A DNA stretch of 64,000 bases, taken from assembly GCA_013141435.1 (NCBI GenBank), contig JABFQZ010000011.1, positions 103,230-167,229 on the forward strand, written 5' to 3'. The notes beneath the pieces are model-generated. The model was given only the letters and a program-made list of their open reading frames with translations. It had not been told where the DNA came from and did not search any database. Positions 43,634-51,962 of the stretch are shown here, piece by piece. Source of the DNA: Ferruginibacter sp. (lineage in GTDB: Bacteria; Bacteroidota; Bacteroidia; Chitinophagales; Chitinophagaceae). How positions within the stretch are numbered: the stretch's first letter is position 1; each line of letters begins with the position of its first letter. The translations under genes were made by a program, and so were the position numbers.

Positions 43634-43828
43634 ATGAAAGAAATTGAAAATTTAAAAGAAGCTAAAGAAAAATTGCAAGTTTTACAAAATAAAATAGACA
43701 AAATAAAAGAATTAAAATTGAGTGCTATTAAGGAACAGCAATTTGATTTGGCAGCTACATTTAGAGATAATGAAAAAAAATTGCAAGATGAAATAGAATT
43801 GTTAGCCGAAATGTTAATAGTACATTAA
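43634..43828 (+). CDS. Small UVR-motif protein
   Basis: A 64-residue protein, largely helical and charged. Residues about 25-58 ('KELKLSAIKEQQFDLAATFRD', then 'EKKLQDEIELLAEM') fit the UVR motif, the helical hairpin through which UvrB and UvrC bind each other and which also occurs in small ClpC/McsA-associated proteins. A stand-alone UVR peptide could compete with or bridge such partners; this is inference. No obvious operon partner; the next gene begins about 100 bp on. Confidence 0.65.
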   Translation: MKEIENLKEAKEKLQVLQNKIDKIKELKLSAIKEQQFDLAATFRDNEKKLQDEIELLAEMLIVH

Positions 43829-43934
43829 AAGATTCGATTTTTATTTCAAAAAAATCATTATACATCTAATACTAATTTAGTGTAGTTGAAAAACATCAAT
43901 GCGGTATCTAAAAATAATGAAACAAAGTTTATTT

Positions 43935-44567
43935 ATGAACATAACTATGATAGCCGACACACATGGCTTGCATGATGATATTAGGCTTACTAAAGGAGAT
44001 GTTTTGATACATGCAGGCGATATAACTGAATATGGAACTGAGGAAGAAGTAATGGATTTTTTGAAATGGTTTTCTAAACAAGTATTTGCCTATAAAATTT
44101 TCATAGCAGGCAATCATGATTTATTTTTAGAAGAATGTACTATTTTACAGAGAAAGAAATTGATACCAAAAAATATTATTTATCTAAACAACAATGGGGT
44201 TGAAATAAATGGGCTTAAAATTTGGGGAAGCCCTGTAACACCTTACTTTTTGGGTATGGCTTTTAATGCCCATGAGGGGGCTGCAATAAAAAAGCATTGG
44301 GATAAAATACCTATTGAAACAGATGTTTTAATAACCCATGGCCCACCTTTTGGGAAATTGGATAATGAACTTGGTTGCAAAAGCTTATTAAATAGGGTGC
44401 TAGTGGTAAAGCCAAAAATACATTGTTTTGGGCATATACATGAGCAGGAAAATAGTATTACAAAGAATGGTATTTCGTTTATAAATGCGGCAATGGTAAA
44501 TAGTTTAAAGCCTATAGATAAGGATAATTATAAAATTGTAAGGAAACCAGTAATCATAAATTTATAA
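43935..44567 (+). CDS. Metallophosphoesterase
   Basis: About 210 residues from the ATG at 43935, chosen because the family normally begins directly with the first metal motif ('MNITMIADTHG'); in-frame ATGs at 43899 and 43917 would add 12 or 6 residues. Metal motifs: D-x-H in 'ADTHG', 'LIHAGDI', 'FIAGNHDLF', 'LITHGPPFG', 'HCFGHIHEQ', all intact and in the usual order of calcineurin-like phosphatases. The substrate may be a phosphodiester or a protein; it cannot be told from sequence. A nuclease-WYL pair follows 93 bp on. Confidence 0.9.
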   Translation: MNITMIADTHGLHDDIRLTKGDVLIHAGDITEYGTEEEVMDFLKWFSKQVFAYKIFIAGNHDLFLEECTILQRKKLIPKNIIYLNNNGVEINGLKIWGSPVTPYFLGMAFNAHEGAAIKKHWDKIPIETDVLITHGPPFGKLDNELGCKSLLNRVLVVKPKIHCFGHIHEQENSITKNGISFINAAMVNSLKPIDKDNYKIVRKPVIINL

Positions 44568-44660
44568 CTTAACTTAGCTAGACTTTTTAATAATTCTAAA
44601 CATAAAGCCCGCATGAGATTTAATTTTAGGGGCTTTTTGAATCATACAAAATAAATAAAT

Positions 44661-45878
44661 ATGGAAATTCTTAGCTTATTAAATCAAGTTGCACTCATAA
44701 ATAAAAAGTATGAAGATATTGCCGATATAACAGGTGATAGATTTAATATATTTCAGATATTAGGACTATCAAGTTCAGAAGTTAGACTTCACTCTGCATT
44801 AATTGCAGAATTGCTAAATCCCAAAGGCAGTCATGGCTTAAAAGATACCTTTTTGGCTCTTTTTATAGAAAAGCTTTTTAAATATGATGAAAGCTTAAAA
44901 GGTAGTTTTTTTTCTTCAGAAAATGCAAATGTTATTGTTGAAAAATGGATTGGTTATGTTGATAATGAAAATCACAGTGGTGGTTATATTGATATTTTAA
45001 TTGAGTTGCAAAATCAAAAATCAATTATTATTGAAAATAAAATTAATGCAAGTGACCAAGATGGACAGCTAAGAAGATATTATAATTATAATAAAAAAAG
45101 TATTATAATATATCTCACGTTAGATGGAAAAGAAGCTAATGAATTGACAACAAAAAATTTGGAATATGTTAAGGATAAAATTTCACCTCTTTGCTTTTCT
45201 TATAAAGATTTTATAAAAGAATGGTTAGAGGTTTGTAAAAAAGAGACTGTCAATTACCCATTAATTAGAGAAACAATTACACAATATATAAATTTAATAA
45301 AACACCTAACTCATCAATCAACTAATAAACTTCAAGAAATGGAAATTGAGAAATTAATTTTAAGCTCAAAGGAAAAGTATGAAAGTGCAGAAAAAGTATC
45401 GAATGCATTACAAAGTTTAAGGATATTATTTAAAGATACTTTAAAAAAAATAATTCAAAATTGGAATGAGAAATATAACCCGATAGCGATAGAATTGTTT
45501 ACTTATAAAGAGTATAAATTCTTTATTAGCGTTTCGGATGAATGGGGGTTTTTTCATTATAATTTTTATCCACTTGCCAGTAATGTTTTAGGTTTTGCAA
45601 ATCAAACTGAACTTTTGCAATTTAGAGAGGTTGCAAAATCTTTTGAAAAAGGAAAAAACTTTAGACTTGAAAATGAAAATTACTCTGCATGGATTTTGTC
45701 AAAATTTTTTGGTGAGAAATTTACTATAGAATCTTATAATTTGTTGCTTAATGAAAGTAACTCTTTAGTAGAAAAAATATTAAATGAAGCAGACGATTTA
45801 ATTAATCACATTCTTACAGAAGTTAAGAAGATGTCTGAAACTGACCCAAACATTATAATAAACGAAAAATTTCTTTAA
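44661..45878 (+). CDS. PD-(D/E)XK nuclease superfamily protein (PF14281-like)
   Basis: A 405-residue protein. The N-terminal 'EVRLHSALIAELLNPKGSHG' (about 40-59) is typical of PDDEXK_20 proteins. The catalytic core is intact: Asp111 in 'GYIDILIEL', 'IIENK' with Glu125 and Lys127, and Gln136 in 'DGQLRRYY'. The C-terminal 200 residues are helical and charged, with no motif I recognise. It ends 4 bp before a WYL-domain regulator, so the two are surely co-transcribed. A nuclease paired with a WYL regulator suggests a phage-defence or stress module; the substrate is unknown and no methyltransferase is adjacent. Confidence 0.82.
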   Translation: MEILSLLNQVALINKKYEDIADITGDRFNIFQILGLSSSEVRLHSALIAELLNPKGSHGLKDTFLALFIEKLFKYDESLKGSFFSSENANVIVEKWIGYVDNENHSGGYIDILIELQNQKSIIIENKINASDQDGQLRRYYNYNKKSIIIYLTLDGKEANELTTKNLEYVKDKISPLCFSYKDFIKEWLEVCKKETVNYPLIRETITQYINLIKHLTHQSTNKLQEMEIEKLILSSKEKYESAEKVSNALQSLRILFKDTLKKIIQNWNEKYNPIAIELFTYKEYKFFISVSDEWGFFHYNFYPLASNVLGFANQTELLQFREVAKSFEKGKNFRLENENYSAWILSKFFGEKFTIESYNLLLNESNSLVEKILNEADDLINHILTEVKKMSETDPNIIINEKFL

Positions 45879-45882
45879 TTAA

Positions 45883-46800
45883 ATGTCCAAACGTGCCTAC
45901 ATATCCCGTTACCTTATAATAATAAAAAAGCTTAAAGCCAAGCCTTACTCCACATGTGAAGAACTGCAAGCACATCTAGAAAAACAATTTGATGTTTTGC
46001 AAATGCAAGATGAGTTATTAAATATGGGAATTTCTAAAAGAACATTACAAAGAGATTTTAAAGAAATAGGGAATTTATTTGGGGTAGATATAGAATATTC
46101 AAAAAAAGAAAAAGGTTACTTTATTACACAAGGCGAAATGGAGAGTATGAATTTTGAAAGAATGATGGAGGCATTCGACATGTTTAATTCTTTAAAAATT
46201 GCACAAGATTTACCTCCGTTTATTTATTTAGAAAAAAGGAAACCACTAGGAACAGAAAATTTATATGGCTTATTACATGCTATAAAAAATAAGTTTCAAA
46301 TAAAGTTTGTGTATCAAAAGTTTTGGGAAACTGAAATAAGCCAGCGAACAGTAGAACCTTATGCATTAAAGGAATTTAAAAATAGATGGTATCTTTTAGC
46401 AAAAAATGGTAAAGAAGGAGCAATTAAAACTTTTGCCCTTGATAGACTTAGTAATCTTGAAATAACAAATAAGCCTTTTGAATTTCCTTTAGCCACTGAT
46501 ATTGAAAAAAGCTTTAATTTTTGCTTTGGAATTATTAGTCCTAGTGATGAAACGCCTCAAGAAATTCTGTTGTCCTTTAATGCATTTCAAGGTAAATATA
46601 TAAAAAGCTTGCCATTACACCATAGCCAAGAAATTGTAAAAGATGATGATACTGAATTGCAAGTAAAATTAAAACTATACATAACCTACGATTTTGAAAT
46701 GGAGTTACTTTCATTTGGCAACAATGTAAAAGTTTTGAAGCCTCAAAGGTTAATAAATGAGATTAAAGAATCTCATAAGAATGCTTTTGAGCAGTATTAA
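45883..46800 (+). CDS. WYL-domain transcriptional regulator
   Basis: A 305-residue protein. The N-terminus is a winged helix-turn-helix ('MGISKRTLQRDFKEI', about 48-62). The WYL domain (about 130-230) has 'FKNRWYLLAKN' with Trp169-Tyr170-Leu171 and 'IKTFALDRLSNLEIT'. The C-terminal WCX region runs to the end. WYL proteins sense a nucleotide or nucleic-acid-like ligand and repress or activate adjacent operons, often in defence islands and in type I-F CRISPR systems. Its start lies 4 bp after the nuclease stop. A terminator follows directly. Confidence 0.92.
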   Translation: MSKRAYISRYLIIIKKLKAKPYSTCEELQAHLEKQFDVLQMQDELLNMGISKRTLQRDFKEIGNLFGVDIEYSKKEKGYFITQGEMESMNFERMMEAFDMFNSLKIAQDLPPFIYLEKRKPLGTENLYGLLHAIKNKFQIKFVYQKFWETEISQRTVEPYALKEFKNRWYLLAKNGKEGAIKTFALDRLSNLEITNKPFEFPLATDIEKSFNFCFGIISPSDETPQEILLSFNAFQGKYIKSLPLHHSQEIVKDDDTELQVKLKLYITYDFEMELLSFGNNVKVLKPQRLINEIKESHKNAFEQY

Positions 46801-46810
46801 AAACATATTA

Positions 46811-46849
46811 GCATAAAAAAGCGGTGCAACATGCACCGCTTTTTTATGC
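46811..46849. terminator. Bidirectional terminator between convergent genes
   Basis: A perfect 18-bp stem (46811-46828 and 46832-46849, GCATAAAAAAGCGGTGCA arm) around the loop ACA. It serves the WYL gene on the plus strand and the DUF1508 gene on the minus strand, whose stop codon (46844-46846) lies inside the right arm. Confidence 0.9.
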
Positions 46850-47170
46850 TTCTTCTACCTTAGCATCAGGAGCATTTTTCCTCACAGATGCAATACCAGT
46901 TTCTCTACTTTTTTCTGATTCATACATTTCACTTTTACCAATAACTTTTGCATTTCTTGCTTTAAGGTTAAAATAAGGTTTGCCATTTTTAGCTGTCAAT
47001 TTTTCAAATCTGCTATCAATTGCAGCATTTACTCGAATAGAATTAATACCTTTTTTGCAAGCAGGTTTTGTTGTGTAGCCCTCGCTTGATAAAATAATTT
47101 CACCGTTGTTTGCCTTTAGGTTAAAATAGAATTGACCATTCTTGCCTGTTTTAATTACAAATTTTCCCAT
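46844..47170 (-). CDS. DUF1508 (YegP-like) protein, two repeats
   Basis: A 108-residue protein with two DUF1508 units: 'GKFVIKTGKNGQFYFNLKANNGEIILSSEGY' region (2-32) and 'RFEKLTAKNGKPYFNLKARNAKVIGKSEMY' region (about 54-83), each followed by 'GI.S.R.NA'. YegP-type proteins are small, abundant and of unknown function, often stress-linked. It is complete and monocistronic; its stop codon lies inside the shared terminator. Confidence 0.92.
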   Translation of the reverse strand: MGKFVIKTGKNGQFYFNLKANNGEIILSSEGYTTKPACKKGINSIRVNAAIDSRFEKLTAKNGKPYFNLKARNAKVIGKSEMYESEKSRETGIASVRKNAPDAKVEEA

Positions 47171-47333
47171 AAGTGTACATTTTAAATTTTACGCTAATTT
47201 AATAACAATTAGATACATAGCAATCAACTCTAACTTTTTCATTTAGCTTAATGTAATCATAAGTTATCTAAAGTTGCCAATTTCCTCCAAATCTTGCATA
47301 ATCATGTTCGATGTTATTAGCCTTCCTTGTACA

Positions 47334-47363
47334 AAAAAGCCTCTCATTTCTGAGAGGCTTTTT
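47334..47363 (-). terminator. Terminator of pyk
   Basis: AAAAAGCCTCTCA (47334-47346), loop TTTC, TGAGAGGCTTTTT (47351-47363), perfect 13-bp stem, 18 bp past the pyk stop. Confidence 0.9.
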
Positions 47364-47381
47364 ACTTTATTAGAATATTTA

Positions 47382-48872
47382 TTAACTAACTTTTGTAATC
47401 TTAATAATATTTGTAGGTAAGTGTAAAGCTACTGGTGTGCTACCTGTATTTACAACAATATCGTTGGTTTTTACAAACCCTCTTTCTTTTAATATATTTA
47501 TTTGGTCGTAAATAATATTATCTAAACTTTCTTCTTCGGCATAATAAAATGCTCGTACGCCCCAGCTCAAACTTAATTGGTTTATCAGGCTTTTTTCTTT
47601 ACTAAAAATAAATAATGGAGATTTTGGTCTGTAGCTACTTAGCATGAAACCTGTGTAGCCACTTTGTGTCATACCTATTAGAGCAGTAGCTTGGCTATCT
47701 TTAGCTAAGTTGCAAGCACTATAACATATAGCATCGCTAATAAATGATGGGGAATGTGGTTGCGGAGTTAAAATATCATCTCTATCGTAATCGTATAATG
47801 TTTTTTCGGCTTCCAATATTATTTTGCTCATTGTTTCTACAACCAATGTAGGGTAAAGCCCAGTAGCTGTTTCGCCGCTAAGCATTACGGCATCAGCACC
47901 TTCTAATACAGCATTGGCTACATCGCTTACCTCACTCCTATTGGGTTTTGTACGGTCGAGCATGCTTTCCATCATTTGCGTAGCTACAATTACAGGCTTG
48001 GCTCTGTGCATACATTTTTTAATAATATCTTTTTGTATAATTGGCACTTGCTCTATTGGCACTTCTACTCCTAAATCGCCTCTAGCTACCATAATGCCAT
48101 CGCTTTCTACAATAATATCTCTAAGGTTTTTTAATGCTTCGGGCATTTCTATTTTGGCAATTACTTTTATTTTGCTTTCATTTTCGCTTAAAATATTTTT
48201 TAGTTTTATTATATCTTCTGTTTTTCGTACAAATGAAAGTGCAACCCAATCTAATTTATGTTGTATAATAAATTTAAGATCTTCAAAATCTTTTTCTGTC
48301 ATTGATGGCATTGTAAGTTCACTATCTGGCAGGTTTACGCCTTTTTTTGGTGTTAGTACACCACCAAGTGTTACACGCATCAAAACTTCTTTATTGTTCA
48401 ATACTTTTACTACACTCAATTCCATTTTTCCATCATCTAAAAAAATGCGTTCGCCTATTTTTACATCGGTTGTAAGGTTTGGATATGACACATAAATTTT
48501 TTCGTTTGTACCTACAATTTTTTCTGTAGTAAAAATAAATTCGTCGCCTTCTTTTAATGTAAGTTTACCATTTTCTAATTCTCCGACTCTTAGTTTTGGG
48601 CCTTGCAAATCGCCTAGTATAGCAATATTGTATGGCTCTTCTTTTATAATTCGCCTTATATTTTCTATTACAACAAGTTTATCGGCATGCGCTCCATGCG
48701 AAAAATTTAACCTAAAAACATTTACTCCTGCTTTTACAAGAGCTAGTAAACCTTCGTATGTATCGCATGCTGGGCCTACAGTTGCTACTATTTTAGTTCT
48801 TTTTTGCGAATGCATTAATCCTGCTTCTTTATCCATACCAGTGTGTAGGTATTTATCTAAATTTTTCGACAT
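47382..48872 (-). CDS. pyk: Pyruvate kinase
   Basis: A 496-residue enzyme of glycolysis converting PEP and ADP to pyruvate and ATP. 'KIVATVGPACDTYEGLLALVKAGVNVFRLNFSHG' region (28-60) and 'IMVARGDLGVEVP', 'AKPVIVATQMMESM', 'GADAVMLSGETATG' are family signatures with the K+/Mg2+ and PEP-binding residues in place. The C-terminal domain is present, so it should be tetrameric and possibly allosteric. pfkA lies 81 bp upstream on the same strand, so two glycolytic genes are adjacent and may be co-transcribed. The start ATG is preceded by a 14-bp tandem repeat. Confidence 0.97.
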   Translation of the reverse strand: MSKNLDKYLHTGMDKEAGLMHSQKRTKIVATVGPACDTYEGLLALVKAGVNVFRLNFSHGAHADKLVVIENIRRIIKEEPYNIAILGDLQGPKLRVGELENGKLTLKEGDEFIFTTEKIVGTNEKIYVSYPNLTTDVKIGERIFLDDGKMELSVVKVLNNKEVLMRVTLGGVLTPKKGVNLPDSELTMPSMTEKDFEDLKFIIQHKLDWVALSFVRKTEDIIKLKNILSENESKIKVIAKIEMPEALKNLRDIIVESDGIMVARGDLGVEVPIEQVPIIQKDIIKKCMHRAKPVIVATQMMESMLDRTKPNRSEVSDVANAVLEGADAVMLSGETATGLYPTLVVETMSKIILEAEKTLYDYDRDDILTPQPHSPSFISDAICYSACNLAKDSQATALIGMTQSGYTGFMLSSYRPKSPLFIFSKEKSLINQLSLSWGVRAFYYAEEESLDNIIYDQINILKERGFVKTNDIVVNTGSTPVALHLPTNIIKITKVS

Positions 48873-48880
48873 GTTTATTT

Positions 48881-48922
48881 GTTAATTGTTATTTGTTAAT
48901 TGATATTCGTTAATTGTATTTT
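48881..48922. repeat. Three tandem 14-bp repeats upstream of pyk
   Basis: GTTAATTGTTATTT (48881-48894), GTTAATTGATATTC (48895-48908) and GTTAATTGTATTTT (48909-48922) form a head-to-tail array that starts 8 bp upstream of the pyk start. Such AT-rich units are frequent before Bacteroidota start codons. Copy number may vary between strains. Confidence 0.6.
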
Positions 48923-48953
48923 ATTAGTAACATTTTAATACATGGCATTAAAA

Positions 48954-49937
48954 TTACGTTGCCAATATTTTTACTATTTTCATCCACTCTTCGCTAATTC
49001 GTTGTTTCTTTTTTACTGCTTCGTTTATAGGTGTGTAGCTTATTTTATTATTTACTACTCCTATAAAAACATTGAATTTTTCTTCTAAAATGCACTCTAC
49101 AGCATGGTAACCCATACGGCTTGCTATTACCCTATCAAAACAACTTGGTGCACCGCCTCTTTGTATATGCCCCAAAATACAAACCCTTAAATCTATTTTT
49201 GGGAGTTCTTTACTTAACAATTTAGCCAATTCATCTGCTCCTCCAAAGTCATCGCCTTCGGCTATTACTATTATATTTACTAGTTTTTTTCTTTTTTCTT
49301 TTTCTTTAAAAGATTCTATAAGGTCGGCTACTTTGGTTTTTTTCTCAGGTATTAGTATATGCTCGGCACCTGTAGATATACCACTATGTAGTGCAATATA
49401 ACCTGCATCTCTTCCCATTACTTCTACTATAAATAACCTATCGTGTGCATCGGCGGTATCTCTAATTTTATCAATAGCTTCTACGGCTGTGTTTACTGCT
49501 GTATCAAAGCCAATGGTAAAATCGGTACCAGCTATGTCTTTATCTATAGTACCTGGCAAACCAACACATGGAATATTAAATTCGTTACTAAAAATTTGTG
49601 CTCCTTTAAAACTACCATCGCCACCTATAATTATTAAAGCTTCGATACCATGCTTTTTTAAATTTTGATATGCTTTTTTTCGACCTTCGGGTGTAAAAAA
49701 ATCTTGGCACCTACTGGTTTTAAGTATAGTACCGCCTCTTTGTATTATGTTGGCTACACTTTTGCTTTCTAATTTTATAATTTCATTATCTACCATACCA
49801 CTGTAGCCACGCATAATGCCATAAACTTCCATACCATAATAAATACCAGTACGTACTACTGCTCGTATAGCTGCATTCATACCTGGGCTATCGCCACCGC
49901 TTGTAAGTACTCCAATTTTTGTTATTTTCTTTTTCAT
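48954..49937 (-). CDS. pfkA: ATP-dependent 6-phosphofructokinase
   Basis: A 327-residue PfkA. 'GVLTSGGDSPGMNAAIRAV' (N-terminus) binds ATP, 'IIGGDGSFKGA' has Gly after the GGD, the mark of ATP rather than pyrophosphate use, and 'GTIDKDIAGTDFTIGFDTA' carries the catalytic Asp. 'GHIQRGGAPSCFDRVIASRMG' is the C-terminal sugar-binding segment. It makes fructose-1,6-bisphosphate, the committed step of glycolysis, and sits directly upstream of pyk. Confidence 0.97.
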   Translation of the reverse strand: MKKKITKIGVLTSGGDSPGMNAAIRAVVRTGIYYGMEVYGIMRGYSGMVDNEIIKLESKSVANIIQRGGTILKTSRCQDFFTPEGRKKAYQNLKKHGIEALIIIGGDGSFKGAQIFSNEFNIPCVGLPGTIDKDIAGTDFTIGFDTAVNTAVEAIDKIRDTADAHDRLFIVEVMGRDAGYIALHSGISTGAEHILIPEKKTKVADLIESFKEKEKRKKLVNIIVIAEGDDFGGADELAKLLSKELPKIDLRVCILGHIQRGGAPSCFDRVIASRMGYHAVECILEEKFNVFIGVVNNKISYTPINEAVKKKQRISEEWMKIVKILAT

Positions 49938-50049
49938 TTATTTTCTATTCTATTTAAAATATTAATTTATTTTTTACCAAAAAAAAACAGTGAACTGAGT
50001 TTTCGCAGCATTCTCATTTGCCAACTGTTCTTTAGTATTTACCAGCACT

Positions 50050-51825
50050 TTACATTCTTTCTGGCACTTCTGCCCCTAATAATTGCATTCCACTTTTTAA
50101 AATATTACTCGTTATCATTGCTATTTGCAAACGCAATTGTTTTTTTTCTTCATTTTCTGCTTTTGCAATAGATAATTCGGCATAAAAAGAATTAAATGTT
50201 TTTGCAAGGTTGAAAATATAAATTGCAATTTTTGATGGATCTAATTCTTTTGCAGCTTCTAAAATTACAGCAGGGAATTGCTCTACAGCAACTAATACTT
50301 CTTTTTCATTTTTTAACAAAGAGGTAGAAATTAGTTTTGAAATATCTATTGTTTCTTTTCGCAAAATACTTTTTATACGAGCATACGTGTATTGTACAAA
50401 TGGACCTGTAAAACCATGAAAATCTATAGACTCTTCGGGGTTAAAAACCATTTTCTTTTTAGGATCTACTCTAAGCAAATAAAATTTCATAGCACCTAAG
50501 CCTATAGTTTTGTATAGATGTACCAACTCATCTGCTGTAAAATCTTTAACTTTTCCTAACTCCTCTGTATGCCTTTTAGATGTGCTTATCATTTCTTCTA
50601 CCAAATCATCGGCATCTACTACAGTTCCTTCACGGCTTTTCATTTTGCCGCTTGGTAGCTCTACCATTCCATACGATAAATGATATATTGCATTTGCAGA
50701 TGATACTCCTAATTTTTGTGCAATGAGTTTTAGTACTTTCATGTGGTAATTCTGCTCATCGCCAATTACATAAATGCTTTCATCTATTTTATACTCATCG
50801 TATTTTTGTTGTGCCAATCCAATATCTTGTGTTATATACACACTTGTACCATCTTTGCGTAGTACTAGTTTTTCATCTAATCCATCGGCAGTTAAATCTA
50901 TCCAAACACTACCATCATCTTTTTTGTAAAAAACATTTTTATTTAAGCCTAGTTGTACAATTTCTTTTCCTAACAAATAGGTGTTGCTTTCGTAATAAGT
51001 TTTATCAAAATCGCTTCCTATGTTTTTATAAGTTACATCAAAGCCTGCGTATACCCAACTATTCATTTCTTTCCAAAGTTGCATTACTTCTGGCTTACCA
51101 GCTTCCCAGTCTTGCAGCATTTGCTGTGTAGCCAGCATTATTTGGGTTTGCTTTTCAGCTTCTTTTTCTGTTTTTCCAGTTGCTACAAGCTCGGCAATTT
51201 GGCGTTTTTGTTCGTCGTTAAATTTTACATAATATTCGCCCACAAAATGATCTCCTTTTGTATTTGTACTTTGTGGTGTGGCACCTTTTGCAAATAGTTG
51301 CCATGCTATCATGCTCTTGCAAATATGTATACCTCTATCGTTTACAATGCAGCTTTTAAATACTTCGTACCCACATGCTTTTAATATTTGAGCTACGCTA
51401 AAGCCCAAAAAATTGTTTCGCAAATGCCCAAGGTGCAATGGCTTATTGGTGTTTGGCGATGAGTACTCTACCATTACTTTTTTGCCATTTAATGGCTGTG
51501 TACCATAGCAGATATCGTTGTAGTTTTTGTGTAATAATTGCAACCAAAAGTTATCCGTTATGGTAAGGTTTAAAAAACCTTTTATGATATTAAAAGCTGT
51601 AAAAAGTGTAGGGTTATTATTTACCAAATCGTTGCCTAACTCTTGCCCCAATGCATCGGGAGATTTGCCTGTAGTTTTTAACAATGAAAAAAGTACTACG
51701 GTATAATCGCCTTCAAACTCTGGCTTGGTAAGATTTATTTGAAAATCTTTTTCGGTAAATGTTGTATTGTAAAGGCTATTTAAACTTTTTACTACTGCCT
51801 CTTGCAGACTTTTTACTATGCTCAT
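50050..51825 (-). CDS. argS: Arginyl-tRNA synthetase
   Basis: A 591-residue class I synthetase. The Arg-N domain is at the start, 'NKPLHLGHLRNNFLG' is the HIGH region, 'GKMKSREGTVVDADDLVEEM' is the KMSKS-like segment, and the C-terminal DALR anticodon-binding domain is present ('GPFVQYTYARIKSIL'). It charges tRNA-Arg. An exact -7 box lies 5 nt before the start codon, so the message may be leaderless. Confidence 0.96.
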   Translation of the reverse strand: MSIVKSLQEAVVKSLNSLYNTTFTEKDFQINLTKPEFEGDYTVVLFSLLKTTGKSPDALGQELGNDLVNNNPTLFTAFNIIKGFLNLTITDNFWLQLLHKNYNDICYGTQPLNGKKVMVEYSSPNTNKPLHLGHLRNNFLGFSVAQILKACGYEVFKSCIVNDRGIHICKSMIAWQLFAKGATPQSTNTKGDHFVGEYYVKFNDEQKRQIAELVATGKTEKEAEKQTQIMLATQQMLQDWEAGKPEVMQLWKEMNSWVYAGFDVTYKNIGSDFDKTYYESNTYLLGKEIVQLGLNKNVFYKKDDGSVWIDLTADGLDEKLVLRKDGTSVYITQDIGLAQQKYDEYKIDESIYVIGDEQNYHMKVLKLIAQKLGVSSANAIYHLSYGMVELPSGKMKSREGTVVDADDLVEEMISTSKRHTEELGKVKDFTADELVHLYKTIGLGAMKFYLLRVDPKKKMVFNPEESIDFHGFTGPFVQYTYARIKSILRKETIDISKLISTSLLKNEKEVLVAVEQFPAVILEAAKELDPSKIAIYIFNLAKTFNSFYAELSIAKAENEEKKQLRLQIAMITSNILKSGMQLLGAEVPERM

Positions 51826-51830
51826 ACGCT

Positions 51831-51838
51831 CAAATATA
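51831..51838 (-). promoter_or_regulatory. -7 box of argS
   Basis: TATATTTG on the minus strand matches TAnnTTTG exactly and ends 5 nt before the argS ATG. No clear TTTG at -33. Confidence 0.5.
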
Positions 51839-51912
51839 CCACAAACAAATGTTTTTTTCTAATTTGATATTAGCGAAGGATGAAAAAATAATTTTACAAA
51901 TACTTTTGCAAT

Positions 51913-51943
51913 AAAAAACCTCCGTTTTTGGCGGAGGTTTTTT
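51913..51943 (-). terminator. Terminator of the Oar-like receptor gene
   Basis: AAAAAACCTCCG (51913-51924), 7-nt loop, CGGAGGTTTTTT (51932-51943), perfect 12-bp stem, 19 bp past the receptor stop. Confidence 0.9.
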
Positions 51944-51962
51944 ATTGTTATTTTAGTAAGTT

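Noticed and set aside
48881..48922. Three short repeats considered as a CRISPR remnant
   Set aside because: The units are 14 bp with no spacers between them, and no cas gene is in the window.
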